Notes: generated by a model from the sequence alone, not told the origin. Shown: positions 1 through 9,875, counted from the stretch's first letter. The stretch: 64,000 nucleotides of DNA from Hyphomicrobiales bacterium (GCA_900472175.1 UCHD01000017.1:1-64000), one strand, 5' to 3'. A program made the numbers and translations.

Positions 1-101
1 GCAGCGGATGGGGGGCGACCATTGCAAACGCTAAGCGGAACCCCGTGACAGCCCCGCATGGATCGGCTAAACCAAGCCCCGCGAAACAACAGGCTTTCTT
101 G
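1..101. other. Left edge, no assignable gene
   Basis: This short edge precedes dapE. Frame 1 is open from base 1 to a TGA at 46-48, so the end of an upstream plus-strand gene could lie here, but 15 codons are too few to identify it. The dapE frame is also open through this stretch (a GTG at 45), but the extra N-terminal residues do not look like a DapE start. Nothing else is recognisable. Confidence 0.3.
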
Positions 102-1295
102 ATGACCGCTATCGATCCCGTCGCCAATCTCTCCGCCCTCATCCGCTGCCCGTCCGTGACGCCTGCCGAGGGCGGCGCACTGACAGCGCTCGAAGCGATG
201 CTCAAACCGCTCGGCTTTACCATCGACCGGGTAATGGCGACCGAAGAGGGCACGCCGGATATCGAAAATCTCTATGCCCGGCTGGGCACCGGCGGGCCGC
301 ACCTGATGTTTGCCGGTCATACCGATGTCGTGCCGGTCGGTGACGAAAGCGCCTGGACGCATGGTCCCTTTTCGGCCGACATTGCCGGGGGTGAAATGTA
401 TGGCCGTGGCGCCGTTGATATGAAGGGCGGCATCGCCTGCTTCGTCGCCGCCGTCGCCCGTCACATTGAAAACAACGGGCCGCCCAATGGCTCTATCTCG
501 TTCCTGATCACCGGCGACGAGGAAGGCCCGGCGATCAACGGCACCACCAAGCTGCTCGAATGGGCGGCCGCCAGGGGCGAGCGCTGGGATGCCTGCCTGG
601 TCGGCGAGCCGACCAATCCGGACCAGCTCGGTGACATGGTCAAGATCGGCCGTCGCGGCTCGCTGTCCGGCACCATTGCCGTGCACGGCGTTCAGGGCCA
701 TGCCGCCTATCCGCATCTGGCCGACAGCCCTGTGCGCGGCATTCTCTCGCTGACTCAGGCACTGATGGACCCACCCTTCGATGGCGGCACCGACAATTTC
801 CAGCCATCCAATCTGGAAGTGACGACGATCGACGTCGCCAACAAGGCGGTCAACGTCATCCCGTCCAAGGCATCGGCGAGCTTCAACATCCGCTTCAACG
901 ACACCTGGGACGCCGACAGCCTGAAGGCCGAGATCATCGCCCGGCTGGATCGGGCCGCAGCCGAAAGCCCGCTTCGCCCCGGCCGCCCGCCGGTCCGCTA
1001 CGATCTTACCTGGAGCGAACGCCCGAGCCACGTCTTCCTCACCCGCAACAATGCGCTGATCGCCTCGCTGTCGTGTGCTGTCGAAGCCGTCACCGGCCGC
1101 GAGCCAAAACTGTCGACCACCGGTGGCACATCGGATGCGCGCTTCATCAAGGATTACTGCCCGGTAGTCGAGTTCGGCCTTGTCGGCCAGACCATGCACA
1201 TGGTCGATGAACGTGTTGCCGTCGCCGATCTCGAAACCCTGACGCAGATCTACGAAACCTTCATCAGCCGCTGGTTTGGTCATGCCGCAGATTGA
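102..1295 (+). CDS. dapE: Succinyl-diaminopimelate desuccinylase DapE
   Basis: This M20-family zinc hydrolase removes succinate from N-succinyl-LL-diaminopimelate in the lysine and meso-DAP (peptidoglycan) pathway in the cytoplasm. The protein (397 aa from this start) shows the M20 metal motifs: GHTDVVPVGD with the first His/Asp ligands, the GRGAVDMKGG segment with the bridging Asp, the TGDEEGPA Glu-Glu pair, and a C-terminal TGGTSDARF segment. The ATG at 102 gives MTAIDPVANLSALIRCPSVTP, the normal DapE beginning, so the GTG at 45 is rejected. Length is typical. The stop overlaps the next gene by 14 bases, which suggests translational coupling. No oddities were seen. Confidence 0.96.
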   Translation: MTAIDPVANLSALIRCPSVTPAEGGALTALEAMLKPLGFTIDRVMATEEGTPDIENLYARLGTGGPHLMFAGHTDVVPVGDESAWTHGPFSADIAGGEMYGRGAVDMKGGIACFVAAVARHIENNGPPNGSISFLITGDEEGPAINGTTKLLEWAAARGERWDACLVGEPTNPDQLGDMVKIGRRGSLSGTIAVHGVQGHAAYPHLADSPVRGILSLTQALMDPPFDGGTDNFQPSNLEVTTIDVANKAVNVIPSKASASFNIRFNDTWDADSLKAEIIARLDRAAAESPLRPGRPPVRYDLTWSERPSHVFLTRNNALIASLSCAVEAVTGREPKLSTTGGTSDARFIKDYCPVVEFGLVGQTMHMVDERVAVADLETLTQIYETFISRWFGHAAD

Positions 1296-1896
1296 GGAAA
1301 TCGGTGCCTATCTGAAGGGCGTCTGGCTGCTGATCCTGGGTGACAGGAGCGGCTTCGACTGGCTCGACATCACCGCGACCGGCGTCTGGCGTTCATTTGC
1401 CGCGTTCCTCTGGTGCCTTCCGGCCATGGCGGTCGGCTGGGCAGCGTGGCGCTTGTTTTATCTGGAGCAGATGCCGCCAGGCACAGAAACCGGGCTTGGC
1501 TTCATTTTGAAGCTGTTTCTCGTCGACGTGACAATGTGGATTGTACCCCTTGTGCTGGTGTCGGTGCTGGCAAAGCCGCTCGGCTATGCCGGATTGCTCG
1601 CCCCGATCATCATCAGCACCAACTGGCTGGCCGTCCCGACCGTCTATGCCATGGCTGTTCCACTGGCGATCCGGCTGGTCATGCCGGGTGGACAGGGACT
1701 GGCATACCTGCTGTCGCTGATCCTGCTTCTGGCCAGTTTCACGGCGGTTTTCAGGCTGGTGAGGACAGTGACCAACAACCAGCTGCTGCTCGCATCAACG
1801 ATCTCGGCCCTGCTGATCCTGCCGTCGCTGATGTTGAGCGAAGCCCTGCCGCCATTGCTCGGCCTGATGCCGATCTATGCCGCACCCCTTCAGTAA
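1282..1896 (+). CDS. Conserved membrane protein of unknown function, downstream of dapE
   Basis: The protein is about 204 aa and rich in hydrophobic stretches. Roughly five membrane helices can be read, for example near residues 25-50, 65-85, 90-125, 138-160 and 168-190. No catalytic motif or known domain is recognised. I chose the ATG at 1282 over the in-frame TTG at 1276; it lies inside the end of dapE in another frame, so the two are probably co-transcribed. Its 3' end converges with and overlaps the end of truA by 7 bases. The link to dapE suggests an envelope-related role, but that is inference from position only. Confidence 0.8.
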   Translation: MPQIEEIGAYLKGVWLLILGDRSGFDWLDITATGVWRSFAAFLWCLPAMAVGWAAWRLFYLEQMPPGTETGLGFILKLFLVDVTMWIVPLVLVSVLAKPLGYAGLLAPIIISTNWLAVPTVYAMAVPLAIRLVMPGGQGLAYLLSLILLLASFTAVFRLVRTVTNNQLLLASTISALLILPSLMLSEALPPLLGLMPIYAAPLQ

Positions 1897-2633
1897 TCGA
1901 CCTGCATGAAATAAAGCCCGTCGGGCGGCGCAACCGGGCCGCAGGCCCTGCGGTCCTTGGCCTCGAGTGCCGCCCGCACATCATCCGGCGTCCACCGGCC
2001 GTCGCCCGCCATTTTCAGCGTTCCGGCAAAGGAGCGTATTTGATTGTGCAGAAAGCTCTGCGCCGTCGCCCGGATTTCGATGACGTCGCCATTCCGCGTC
2101 ACGTCCAACCGGTCAAGCGTCCGCCAAGGGCTGTTCGCCTGGCAATGGGTGGAGCGGAATGTGGTGAAATCATGATAACCGACCAGCATCTGGGCGGCCG
2201 CGTGCATCGCCTCATGATCGAGCGGCTTCGACACCCACCAGGCGCGCTTCGCCTCCAGCGCCAAGGGTGATGGCCGCGAAATGATGCGGTAGAGATAATG
2301 CCGTCTCAGGGCTGAAAAGCGGGCATCGAAATCATCCGGCACTTCTGCCGCATCGATGATCGACACCTGCTGCCCGGCCTGGCCGAGATAGGCATTCAGC
2401 GCATTGCGCAGCGTCCGCGGATCCCAGGCCCGCGAAAGATCCACATGCGCCACCTGGCCACGGGCATGCACACCGGAATCGGTACGCCCCGCGCCACGGA
2501 TCAAACCGGGTTCGCGGGTCAAAGCCAGGATCGCCTTTTCGACCGCACCCTGCACCGACGGTCCGTTATCCTGCCGCTGCCAGCCGACATAATTGGAACC
2601 ATCATACTCGATCGTCATGCGAAACCGCGGCAT
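1890..2633 (-). CDS. truA: tRNA pseudouridine(38-40) synthase TruA
   Basis: TruA isomerises uridines 38, 39 and 40 in the anticodon stem of many tRNAs. The 247-aa protein has the usual N-terminus ([20 protein letters not shown]) and the catalytic motif [15 protein letters not shown], with the nucleophilic Asp at about residue 52. It ends in a typical second half-domain ([13 protein letters not shown]). Its ATG overlaps the fmt stop as TGATG, so translation is probably coupled to fmt in a def / toxin-antitoxin / fmt / truA run. Length is normal for the family. Confidence 0.96.
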   Translation of the reverse strand: MPRFRMTIEYDGSNYVGWQRQDNGPSVQGAVEKAILALTREPGLIRGAGRTDSGVHARGQVAHVDLSRAWDPRTLRNALNAYLGQAGQQVSIIDAAEVPDDFDARFSALRRHYLYRIISRPSPLALEAKRAWWVSKPLDHEAMHAAAQMLVGYHDFTTFRSTHCQANSPWRTLDRLDVTRNGDVIEIRATAQSFLHNQIRSFAGTLKMAGDGRWTPDDVRAALEAKDRRACGPVAPPDGLYFMQVDY

Positions 2634-3568
2634 CAGGAAAGCCTTGTACCAGCGGGGATCGGCGTACCGCGCCGGAAATCCTCGGCGTTCAATACCTTGC
2701 CACCAGCCTTCTGCAACCGGGTCAGCCGAACCGAACCATCGCCGCAGGCAATCGTCAGGTCGTCAAAAAGCGCCACTCCAGTCTCGCCACCGGCGGTTTC
2801 GACCACCGAAGAGAGAACCTTGACCCGCTCCGGCTTGCCATTGAGCTCCAACTCGAACCAGGCACCTGGAAAGGGCGACAGTCCGCGAATGTGATTGTGA
2901 ACTTCCGTAGCTGTCTTGGAAAAATCGATTCGCGTCTCCGCCTTGCTGATCTTGGCGGCATAGAGAACGCCCGTCTCCGGTTGAGGGGTCAGCGGCAGGT
3001 CGCCGCCGTCAAGCTTTTCCATCGCTTCCCTCATCAGGCCCGCACCGGCCAGCATCAACCTGTCATGCAGTTCGCCAGCTGTCGTATCGTTGCTAATCGC
3101 CACGACCTTGGTCAGCGCCACGTCGCCGGTATCAAGCCCCTTATCCATCTTCATCACCATCATGCCGGTCTCATGGTCACCGGCCATGATTGCCCGCTGG
3201 ATCGGCGCTGCACCCCGCCAGCGTGGCAGAAGCGAGGCGTGGCCGTTGTAGCAGCCAAGCCGGGTACCGGTCAGAATCTCCTCCGGCAAAAGCAGCCCGT
3301 ACGCCACGACAACAGCAACATCGGCATCGAACGCGCGAAAGGTCTCACGGTCCACAGCATCCTTGAAATTGACGGGCGTCAGCACCTCGATGCCGAGCAG
3401 TTCCGCCGCCTGATGCACCGGCGATTTCTGCAGGTCGAGACCCCGGCGTCCGCCGGGACGCGGGGGCTGGGTGTAGACGGCAACGATCTTATGACCGGCC
3501 TCAGCCAGTGCCGCCAATGTCGGCACGGAAAACTCCGGCGTTCCCATGAAGATGATGCGAAGCGGCAT
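2633..3568 (-). CDS. fmt: Methionyl-tRNA formyltransferase Fmt
   Basis: Fmt transfers a formyl group from 10-formyl-THF to Met-tRNA(fMet), enabling translation initiation. The start at 3568 ([18 protein letters not shown]) gives 311 aa, the family's usual size. An in-frame ATG at 3604 would add 12 unconserved residues running into the upstream toxin gene and was not used. Visible motifs are the Rossmann start, the folate-site segment [18 protein letters not shown] and the DTGD loop that follows it. The upstream neighbour is a PIN-domain toxin only 22 bases away, replacing the usual direct def-fmt junction, so fmt expression may partly depend on the toxin-antitoxin transcript. Confidence 0.96.
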   Translation of the reverse strand: MPLRIIFMGTPEFSVPTLAALAEAGHKIVAVYTQPPRPGGRRGLDLQKSPVHQAAELLGIEVLTPVNFKDAVDRETFRAFDADVAVVVAYGLLLPEEILTGTRLGCYNGHASLLPRWRGAAPIQRAIMAGDHETGMMVMKMDKGLDTGDVALTKVVAISNDTTAGELHDRLMLAGAGLMREAMEKLDGGDLPLTPQPETGVLYAAKISKAETRIDFSKTATEVHNHIRGLSPFPGAWFELELNGKPERVKVLSSVVETAGGETGVALFDDLTIACGDGSVRLTRLQKAGGKVLNAEDFRRGTPIPAGTRLS

Positions 3569-3590
3569 GGCGCGCGGTTCCCCGTTCTGA

Positions 3591-4010
3591 TCAGGCCTCT
3601 TCAAACGGGTTTACGAGCTTCAAATCAAGCCCCTCGAAGTCTTTTGTATTGCGCGTCGCCAGCGTCGCATCGTGCGACAGGCAGATCGCGGCAATCATGG
3701 CGTCCTTGGTTTCCATCGTCTTGCCTGCCTTCTGGCGCTGGGCGGCAATGATTCCATATCGTGCTGCCGCAGTTTGCGAGAAACTCAGGATCCTGCTGGA
3801 AAACTCATTCTCAATTCGCAGGAACGTCTGACGCAGGCTCTCTTGCCGCCCCCCCGAATCCAGCAAAGCGATACCGAAGTGAATTTCTGCCAGCGCGATG
3901 GCCGTCAGAAAAACCACTTCACTGTCATAGCTATCCAACCATCGCAGAATGCGCTCGCTATGCTGCCGCCCCTGAAGTTCGGAAATGACGTTCGTATCAA
4001 GAACGATCAT
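3591..4010 (-). CDS. FitB/VapC-type PIN-domain toxin ribonuclease
   Basis: The 139-aa protein is a PIN domain of the VapC/FitB type, a Mg-dependent endoribonuclease that usually cuts tRNA or rRNA when freed from its antitoxin. The acidic residues expected in the active site are all visible: D5 in [12 protein letters not shown]42 in ALAEIHFG, D103 in [10 protein letters not shown] and D124 in TRNTKDFEG. The gene therefore looks intact. The start overlaps the end of the antitoxin gene by ATGA (4007-4010), the usual translational coupling of such pairs. It is lodged between def and fmt. The cellular target cannot be told from sequence. Confidence 0.9.
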   Translation of the reverse strand: MIVLDTNVISELQGRQHSERILRWLDSYDSEVVFLTAIALAEIHFGIALLDSGGRQESLRQTFLRIENEFSSRILSFSQTAAARYGIIAAQRQKAGKTMETKDAMIAAICLSHDATLATRNTKDFEGLDLKLVNPFEEA

Positions 4011-4267
4011 GTGAAGTCCGGCGGGGCACGATCAGACTGCTTGCGAAACGCCTCGATGGCGCGCAACTCCTCATCTTCAAACGTCGCCTCGCCCAGAATC
4101 GAGCGCAGACGCTGTCCCGCGGTTTGGCCGCGCCGCCGCTCCTTTTCCAAGGCGGACCGAATCTGCGCAATCGCTTCATCCGAAAGACTGCGGCCATTGC
4201 GGCGTGCACTTTCCTGCAGCTCGATTTTCAGAGCATCGTCAATTCCGCGAAGAAGCAGATCGCCCAT
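4007..4267 (-). CDS. FitA/VapB-type ribbon-helix-helix antitoxin
   Basis: The 86-aa product pairs with the PIN toxin downstream. Residues 1-40 (GDLLLRGIDDALKIELQE then GRSLSDEAIAQIRSALE) fit an Arc/FitA-like ribbon-helix-helix DNA-binding and dimerisation unit. The charged C-terminal half (FEDEELRAIEAFRKQ) would bind the toxin. The ATG at 4267 is chosen because GGAGG lies 6 bases upstream; the TTG at 4273 would abut that site. A 23-bp palindrome immediately upstream (4280-4302) is the expected autoregulatory operator. The family normally represses its own promoter as an antitoxin-toxin complex. Confidence 0.88.
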   Translation of the reverse strand: MGDLLLRGIDDALKIELQESARRNGRSLSDEAIAQIRSALEKERRRGQTAGQRLRSILGEATFEDEELRAIEAFRKQSDRAPPDFT

Positions 4268-4279
4268 GCGCAACCTCCA

Positions 4280-4302
4280 CTATGATATCAATGATATCAT
4301 AG
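4280..4302 (-). promoter_or_regulatory. Palindromic operator of the toxin-antitoxin pair
   Basis: This is a perfect inverted repeat with 11-bp arms (CTATGATATCA and its complement) around one central base. Each arm contains the 8-bp palindrome TGATATCA, so two half-sites are stacked. It sits just upstream of the antitoxin ribosome-binding site, where ribbon-helix-helix antitoxins typically bind to repress their own operon. Binding itself is inferred. Confidence 0.75.
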
Positions 4303-4332
4303 TCCCGCAGGCCCAGGTTTTCAACGGAAGCG

Positions 4333-4857
4333 TCAGATCGCCTTGGCGCCGCGGGTCTTGGCCGCCTTGGTGAACTTGCGGATCACCATTTCGCGCTTGA
4401 GCTTGGAAATGTGGTCGATGAACAGCACGCCGTTCAGATGATCGATCTCGTGCTGCAGACAGGTCGCCAAAAGGCCGTCGGCCTTGGCGGTCAGCTTCTT
4501 TCCTTCCAGATCGATGTACTCGACCGTAATCGTCGCCGGCCGCTCGACCTCGGCATAATAATCCGGGATCGACAGGCAGCCCTCTTCGTAGACCGACCGC
4601 TCATCCGACGCCGTCAGGACCTTCGGGTTGATGAAGACCAGAGGCTGCTTGTCCTCGCCTTCTTTCGAGACGTCGATGACCAGCATCTGGCGCGGGACGC
4701 CGATCTGGATCGCCGCAAGGCCGATACCCGGCGCGTCGTACATCGTCTCCAGCATGTCATCCGCCAGACGGCGAATATCGGCATCGACTGTTTCCACCGG
4801 CTGGGACAGCTGGCGCAACACGGGATCGGGAAGAATGATGAGCGGCTTGATGGTCAT
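4333..4857 (-). CDS. def: Peptide deformylase Def
   Basis: Def removes the N-formyl group from nascent proteins on the ribosome. All three deformylase motifs are present: GIGLAA at residues 44-49, EGCLS at 92-96 (metal ligand C94) and HEIDH at 136-140 (two His ligands and the catalytic Glu). The start at 4857 ([15 protein letters not shown]) gives 174 aa, close to the family norm; the 30 residues available upstream in frame are not Def-like. Def is the first gene of the minus-strand group leading through the toxin-antitoxin pair to fmt and truA, and is divergent from rmuC. Confidence 0.97.
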   Translation of the reverse strand: MTIKPLIILPDPVLRQLSQPVETVDADIRRLADDMLETMYDAPGIGLAAIQIGVPRQMLVIDVSKEGEDKQPLVFINPKVLTASDERSVYEEGCLSIPDYYAEVERPATITVEYIDLEGKKLTAKADGLLATCLQHEIDHLNGVLFIDHISKLKREMVIRKFTKAAKTRGAKAI

Positions 4858-5001
4858 CTGGCTCCCATAACTGATCTTTTGCGCCGATGGAATTCTCGTT
4901 TTCAAGATTTTTGCAGCGAATGCAGCAGTTTGTATCGGAGGATTCACCAGTGTTCTTGTTTTGATCTAGTCAGCAAAGCCGAATCCCCCTACCCTGCCGC
5001 A

Positions 5002-6201
5002 ATGGAACCGACAATTCTCACCCTCGATCAGCCATTGTTTATCCTTGGCTCCTATACGGTCACGCTCGGCATGTGCCTGTTCGGCTCTGTCGTCATCCTG
5101 CTGTTTGCCGGTATTCCGGCTGTTCTCGGCAGGCGGCGTGACCGGCAGGCGGCTGTTGATGCAGAGCAGCGCATGACGGCGCTTCTCGCCGCACAGACGG
5201 AGATGCAGGGCCGTATTGCTGCCATGGCCGATGTGTTCGGCGCGCGCCAATCCGAGCTTAACCAGTCGATCAGCCAGCGGATTGACGGCATGACGCACCG
5301 GCTCGGCACCTCGATTACCGAACAAACCAAGGCAACACATGAAAACCTGCGCCGGTTGCAGGAACGGCTGGCGGTCATCGACACCGCGCAGACCAATATC
5401 CAGTCGCTGGCCAAGGACATGGCCGGACTGCAAAGCATCCTGTCCAACAAGCAGACGCGCGGTGCCTTTGGCCAGTCACGCATGGAAACGATCATCGCCG
5501 ATGGCCTGCCGATGGGGGCTTATGCCTTCCAGGCAACGCTATCCAACGGGTCGCGGCCGGACTGCACCATCCGCATGCCAAACGGCCAGCCGGATCTGGT
5601 GATCGACGCGAAATTCCCGCTCGAGGGCTGGAATGCGATTCGCGGCGCCGAAAATCCGGAGATGATCCGCCAGGCGCAACAACAGTTCCGGCGTGACATG
5701 GAGGTGCATATCCGGGATATTTCCGGGAAATACCTGATCCCCGGCGAGACCCAGGAAACGGCCTTTCTCTTCGTGCCCTCCGAATCGATCTTTGCCGAAA
5801 TCCACGAGCATTTCGAAGGGATCGTCCAGAAGGCGCATCGCTCGCGGATCGTCATCGTTTCGCCGTCGCTGCTGATGCTATCAATCCAGGTCATCCAGGC
5901 TATTCTCAGGGATGCCAGGATGCGCGAGCAGGCGCACCTGATCCAGGGCGAGGTGATCCGGCTGATGGAAGACCTGACCCGGCTCGATGACCGGGTACGC
6001 AAGCTGCATGGCCATTTCCTCACCACCCAGAAGGATGTCGACGACATTCTGGTCTCCTCGGAAAAGCTCAAGAAGCGTGGCACGCGCATCGAGGCACTGG
6101 ACTTGGAAACAGCCGGGGCGATACCCGACGGCAAGGCCGATCAGAAATCCTTCGATGCGCGCATGGGGCAATTGAAGCTGCGGGTGGTTGACGAGGACTG
6201 A
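5002..6201 (+). CDS. rmuC: DNA recombination protein RmuC
   Basis: RmuC proteins are membrane-anchored, coiled-coil proteins with a predicted nuclease-like fold that limit DNA inversion and rearrangement at inverted repeats; the exact activity is unsettled. The 399-aa product has one N-terminal membrane helix (about residues 16-37), a long coiled coil (about 45-150) and the RmuC domain (about 165-370) with the segment PDLVIDAKFPLEGWNA. The ATG at 5002 is used because upstream in-frame sequence is antisense to def. The 144-bp gap to def probably holds divergent promoters. Length is normal. Confidence 0.93.
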   Translation: MEPTILTLDQPLFILGSYTVTLGMCLFGSVVILLFAGIPAVLGRRRDRQAAVDAEQRMTALLAAQTEMQGRIAAMADVFGARQSELNQSISQRIDGMTHRLGTSITEQTKATHENLRRLQERLAVIDTAQTNIQSLAKDMAGLQSILSNKQTRGAFGQSRMETIIADGLPMGAYAFQATLSNGSRPDCTIRMPNGQPDLVIDAKFPLEGWNAIRGAENPEMIRQAQQQFRRDMEVHIRDISGKYLIPGETQETAFLFVPSESIFAEIHEHFEGIVQKAHRSRIVIVSPSLLMLSIQVIQAILRDARMREQAHLIQGEVIRLMEDLTRLDDRVRKLHGHFLTTQKDVDDILVSSEKLKKRGTRIEALDLETAGAIPDGKADQKSFDARMGQLKLRVVDED

Positions 6202-6252
6202 CCCTGTCGGGCACTGTCCCGCGCAAATCGACTGCCCCGGGAGAGACTTCAG

Positions 6253-7152
6253 ATGATTACAGTTTTCGGCTCCATCAACATGGACCTGATCGCCACCACC
6301 GCACGCCTGCCAAAGCCCGGTGAGACGGTGACCGGCACCGGCTTCACCACCGCCGCAGGCGGCAAGGGTGCCAATCAGGCCCTGGCAGCACGGCGGGCGG
6401 GAGCCAGCGTCCGCATGGCAGGCGCAGTCGGCTCCGATAGTTTTGCCGATGGCGCGCTGGCTCTCCTGAAACAGGCAGGCACCGACATGTCGCTGACGAA
6501 AACCGTAAGCGAGCCGACCGGCACCGCACATATTCTGGTGGGTGGCGACGGCGAAAACGTCATTGTCGTGGTGGCAAGTGCCAACGGCACTGTGAGCACT
6601 GGCGATGCACAGTCCGCCGTCGAGACGATGGGCGCCGGCGATACGCTGATGCTGCAGCTGGAAATCCCGCCGGCATCGGTGGAGAAGGCGCTTGCTGCGG
6701 CAAAGAGCAAGGGCATCACCTCGATCATCAACATCGCGCCTTTGACTGCAGATGCCGCCCGGCTTGGCCGTATGGCGGATATCGTCGTTGCCAACGAGAC
6801 GGAATTCGAGCTGCTTGCCGGACGCGAAGGCCTTTCAGCAGCCGAGCGTGAAGACGCCATGCAGGCGCTGTCGCGGGACACAGGCCAGACCGTCATCGTA
6901 ACGCTGGGCGCTGAGGGCGTCATTGCGGTTCGGGGCGGCAATATCCATCGCGCCAAGGGCCTGAAGATCGAGCCGGTCGATACCGTCGGCGCCGGAGACA
7001 CGTTCTGCGGCTATCTCGCCGCCAGCCTCGATGCCGGTCTCGATTTCGATGCAGCTTTGCGCCGTGCCGCCGTTGCCGGCTCGCTGGCCTGCCTCAATCC
7101 CGGTGCCCAGCCAGCCATCCCCTTGGCCGCCGAGGTCGACGCAAAAATCTGA
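6253..7152 (+). CDS. rbsK: Ribokinase RbsK
   Basis: This PfkB-family kinase phosphorylates D-ribose to ribose-5-phosphate. The 299-aa protein carries the N-terminal signature GGKGANQALAARRAG and the C-terminal signature VDTVGAGDTFCGYLAA, whose Asp (about residue 248) is the catalytic base in the anion-hole motif. A good ribosome-binding site (GGGAGAG) precedes the ATG. It stands alone, without rbs transport genes nearby, so the substrate could be another pentose or nucleoside-derived ribose; the nucleoside hydrolase at 10493-11437 could feed it, though the two are not in one operon. Confidence 0.9.
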   Translation: MITVFGSINMDLIATTARLPKPGETVTGTGFTTAAGGKGANQALAARRAGASVRMAGAVGSDSFADGALALLKQAGTDMSLTKTVSEPTGTAHILVGGDGENVIVVVASANGTVSTGDAQSAVETMGAGDTLMLQLEIPPASVEKALAAAKSKGITSIINIAPLTADAARLGRMADIVVANETEFELLAGREGLSAAEREDAMQALSRDTGQTVIVTLGAEGVIAVRGGNIHRAKGLKIEPVDTVGAGDTFCGYLAASLDAGLDFDAALRRAAVAGSLACLNPGAQPAIPLAAEVDAKI

Positions 7153-7221
7153 GCGGCTGCGGCCGCCAGAGCGCCGTTGCGCAATCAGAACAGCCGACGT
7201 CGCCGCCACGGCACTGAGGAA

Positions 7222-7248
7222 GAAATCCCGTGAAAACTACGGGATTTC
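7222..7248 (+). terminator. Stem-loop downstream of rbsK
   Basis: Ten-bp perfect arms (GAAATCCCGT and its complement) enclose a 7-base loop 70 bases after rbsK. There is no T-run directly after it, so it may be a weak terminator, an mRNA-stabilising stem or a factor-dependent site. The rest of the 288-base gap before the chemoreceptor holds an AT-rich patch near 7260-7290 and two CCGCGG blocks near 7398-7418, but no gene. Confidence 0.4.
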
Positions 7249-7440
7249 GGTCTCCAACGTTGTTCTAATTTTAATAAATATCGCGCTATCAAACACCTGA
7301 AAGGGCTGCCTTCCAAGGATCATGGGCGGCCCAACGATGCCGGTTGGCATCCGGCGCTCCATGAGGGGGCATCTCCCACCCAAAGATCGCGTCACTCCGC
7401 GGCTACAAACCCGCGGACCTCTCACCATGCGGGGACATTC

Positions 7441-9810
7441 ATGTTCAAGTTCCAGGCCAAATCGCTGGCGACCAAGCTTATCGCGGTCACGGGCGGCACC
7501 ATTGCGCTCGTCCTTCTCGCCTCCAACTACGTGCTGATCTCCCAGACGCAGGATCGTGTCGAAACACTCGTCCTCGACCAGGCACGCACCGAGGCTAAAT
7601 CCATTGCATCCGATATTGCCAGCAATATTGCCGAACTGGCCGGTGCCGCCCGCTCGACAGCCGGCATCATCGGGCGCGGCCAGGAAGGCGGCTATCTCGA
7701 CCGCAAGGCTGTCGTCGATCTGCTGAAGGCCAATGTCGAGAAGAACGCATTCGCGTTCGGTAGCTGGTTTGCCGAAGAGCCGAATGCTTTCGACGGCAAA
7801 TCCAAGGACTTTGCGGGCCAGAAGGAATTCGGCGCCAGCAAGGATGGAACGCTGAATCCCTACTGGACCAAGAGCAAGACCGGCATTTCCTTCTCGACCT
7901 TCGATTCCGACTATGCGGCCGACTGGTATGCACTTGCGGCCAAGAGCCTCAAGGGCGCGATGTCGCCGCCCTACACCGAAAGCACGACCGGCGACAACAA
8001 CTCGATGTCCTCGATCGCCTATCCGGTCATGTCAAACGGCAAGCTGATCGGCGCCAGCGGCGTCGATGTTTCGCTCTCCTCGCTTGCCAACAAGGTCAAG
8101 GATATCCGCCCCTTCGGCACCGGCCGCGTGACGCTTCTCTCGCAGACCGGCAAATGGCTGGTCGCCCCGATCCCAGACCTGCTGATGAAGGAATACGACG
8201 GTGTCGGCGCCGATATCGTCAAGAATGCCCTGTCCACCGCACAGCCGGGCATGATCCATGACCTGACCTATGACGGTAACGAAACCTTCGAGCGCGTGGT
8301 CTATCCCTTCAGCCTGCCGGACGTGAACACCACCTGGGTGGTGCTCGTCGATGTACCGCAAAGCGCCATCAACGCACCTGTCGTCGACCAGACCTATATG
8401 ATGATCATTGGTGGCCTGATCGTGCTCGGCGCCGTGCTTCTCGGCCTCTATCTCTCCGTCCGCAGCTTCGTTCAGAAGCCGCTTGCAGGACTGGTCAGCG
8501 ATGTCGAGAACCTCAGCAAGGGTGTCTACTCCAACGCCATCTCTGGTCAGGACCGCACCGATGAAACCGGTTCCGTTGCCAAGGCGCTGGAAGGTTTCCG
8601 TCATCGCCTCGCCGATACCAAGCGCCTGGAAACCGAAGCGCAACAGGAGCGCCAGTCGTCCGAGCTGCAGCGCAACCAGTCCGAAGCCGAACGCGCCCAG
8701 TCGAACGCCACCCAGCGCGAGATTGTCGCCAAGCTCGCCAAGGGCCTGTCGCAGCTTTCTTCCGGTGACCTCGCCTACCGTATCACCGACGATTTCCCCG
8801 GCGAATATGCCCAGCTGAAGACTGACTTCAACTCCGCCATGGATAGCCTCGAAGAGACGATCCAGACGGTCAACAGCTCTGTCGTCAACATTAGCACCGG
8901 CACCAGCGAAATCAGCAATGCCGCCAATGATCTGTCGCACCGCACAGAACAGCAGGCCGCAAGCCTGGAAGAAACGGCGGCAGCACTCGATCAGCTGACT
9001 TCGCAGGTCAATGCCAGCGCCGACAACGCCAAGGTCGCGGCAAAGTCCGTCGAGACCGCCAGCACGGATGCCGAACAGTCCGGCGAAGTGGTACAGAAGG
9101 CGATTGCCGCGATGAAGGGCATCGAGCAGTCGTCCGGCGAAGTCAGCCGCATCATCGGCGTCATCGATGAAATCGCCTTCCAGACCAACCTGCTGGCGCT
9201 CAACGCCGGTGTCGAAGCTGCCCGCGCTGGCGATGCCGGCAAGGGATTTGCCGTCGTTGCCCAGGAAGTGCGTGAACTGGCACAACGTTCGGCCAATGCC
9301 GCCAAGGAGATCAAGACATTGATCAACACTTCGGCCGGCCAGGTTCGGGATGGTGTCGATCTCGTTGGCCGCGCCGGCGGTGCGCTGCAGAAGATCGCCG
9401 ATCAGGTCGTGCAGATCAATGGTCTGATCCGCCAGATCTCCGGTTCGGCTTCCGAGCAGGCCGTTGGCCTGAAGGAGATCAACACGGCGGTCAACCAGAT
9501 GGACCAGGTGACCCAGCAGAACGCTGCGATGGTGGAAGAAACCACCGCCGCCAGCATGGCATTGAACGAGGAAGCCCGCGCGCTGAGCACGCTGGTCTCC
9601 CGCTTCCACGTCGCTCGTCAGAACCTGTCTTCAGCTGACATGCTGCGCAGCACGGCCGACAAGATGAGGACGCCAGCCAAGGCATCAGCGCCGAGCTACA
9701 GCGCGCCGGCCAAGACCGCACCGTCCCGCTACAGTGTCGCGGCGCCACGGGCCGTGCCGCAGGTTTCCGGCAACACGGCTCTTGCCCAGGATAACTGGGA
9801 AGAATTCTGA
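7441..9810 (+). CDS. Methyl-accepting chemotaxis protein with periplasmic Cache sensor
   Basis: This 789-aa transmembrane chemoreceptor would signal through CheW/CheA. The order is: membrane helix 1 (about 11-33); a large periplasmic region (about 35-315) of double-Cache type, with the typical segment [19 protein letters not shown] and a WYALA motif; helix 2 (about 320-345); HAMP; a second HAMP-like segment around [10 protein letters not shown]; then the methyl-accepting domain with the invariant hairpin tip [20 protein letters not shown]. It ends in NWEEF, the pentapeptide that tethers CheR and CheB, so it can recruit its own adaptation enzymes. A terminator hairpin follows. Ligand unknown; Cache domains often bind amino acids or carboxylates. 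Confidence 0.95.
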   Translation: MFKFQAKSLATKLIAVTGGTIALVLLASNYVLISQTQDRVETLVLDQARTEAKSIASDIASNIAELAGAARSTAGIIGRGQEGGYLDRKAVVDLLKANVEKNAFAFGSWFAEEPNAFDGKSKDFAGQKEFGASKDGTLNPYWTKSKTGISFSTFDSDYAADWYALAAKSLKGAMSPPYTESTTGDNNSMSSIAYPVMSNGKLIGASGVDVSLSSLANKVKDIRPFGTGRVTLLSQTGKWLVAPIPDLLMKEYDGVGADIVKNALSTAQPGMIHDLTYDGNETFERVVYPFSLPDVNTTWVVLVDVPQSAINAPVVDQTYMMIIGGLIVLGAVLLGLYLSVRSFVQKPLAGLVSDVENLSKGVYSNAISGQDRTDETGSVAKALEGFRHRLADTKRLETEAQQERQSSELQRNQSEAERAQSNATQREIVAKLAKGLSQLSSGDLAYRITDDFPGEYAQLKTDFNSAMDSLEETIQTVNSSVVNISTGTSEISNAANDLSHRTEQQAASLEETAAALDQLTSQVNASADNAKVAAKSVETASTDAEQSGEVVQKAIAAMKGIEQSSGEVSRIIGVIDEIAFQTNLLALNAGVEAARAGDAGKGFAVVAQEVRELAQRSANAAKEIKTLINTSAGQVRDGVDLVGRAGGALQKIADQVVQINGLIRQISGSASEQAVGLKEINTAVNQMDQVTQQNAAMVEETTAASMALNEEARALSTLVSRFHVARQNLSSADMLRSTADKMRTPAKASAPSYSAPAKTAPSRYSVAAPRAVPQVSGNTALAQDNWEEF

Positions 9811-9848
9811 GAGACGAAAGCACAGCAGAAATAAATGTTTTGCGCATT

Positions 9849-9875
9849 GGAGCGCCCTGCAGGGCGTTCCATTTT
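9849..9875 (+). terminator. Rho-independent terminator of the chemoreceptor gene
   Basis: A GC-rich stem (GGAGCGCCC with GGGCGTTCC, one G-T pair, TGCA loop) at 9849-9870 is followed by ATTTT. It lies 38 bases after the receptor stop codon and ends that transcript before the next gene. Confidence 0.75.

Noticed and set aside
1413-2270. 285-codon plus-strand frame over the dapE-linked gene and truA
   Set aside because: Overlaps two genes in other frames and lacks any domain.
4411-5001. N-terminal extension of rmuC
   Set aside because: The extra 197 codons are antisense to def; RmuC begins with its membrane helix at 5002.
7393-7420. CCGCGG repeats before the chemoreceptor as a CRISPR or operator
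   Set aside because: Only two short copies of a common GC-rich hexamer; no array structure and no clear dyad centre.
8032-9609. 525-codon minus-strand open frame across the chemoreceptor gene
   Set aside because: It is a codon-bias shadow of the receptor; the translation has no known domain and is opposite clear coding sequence.
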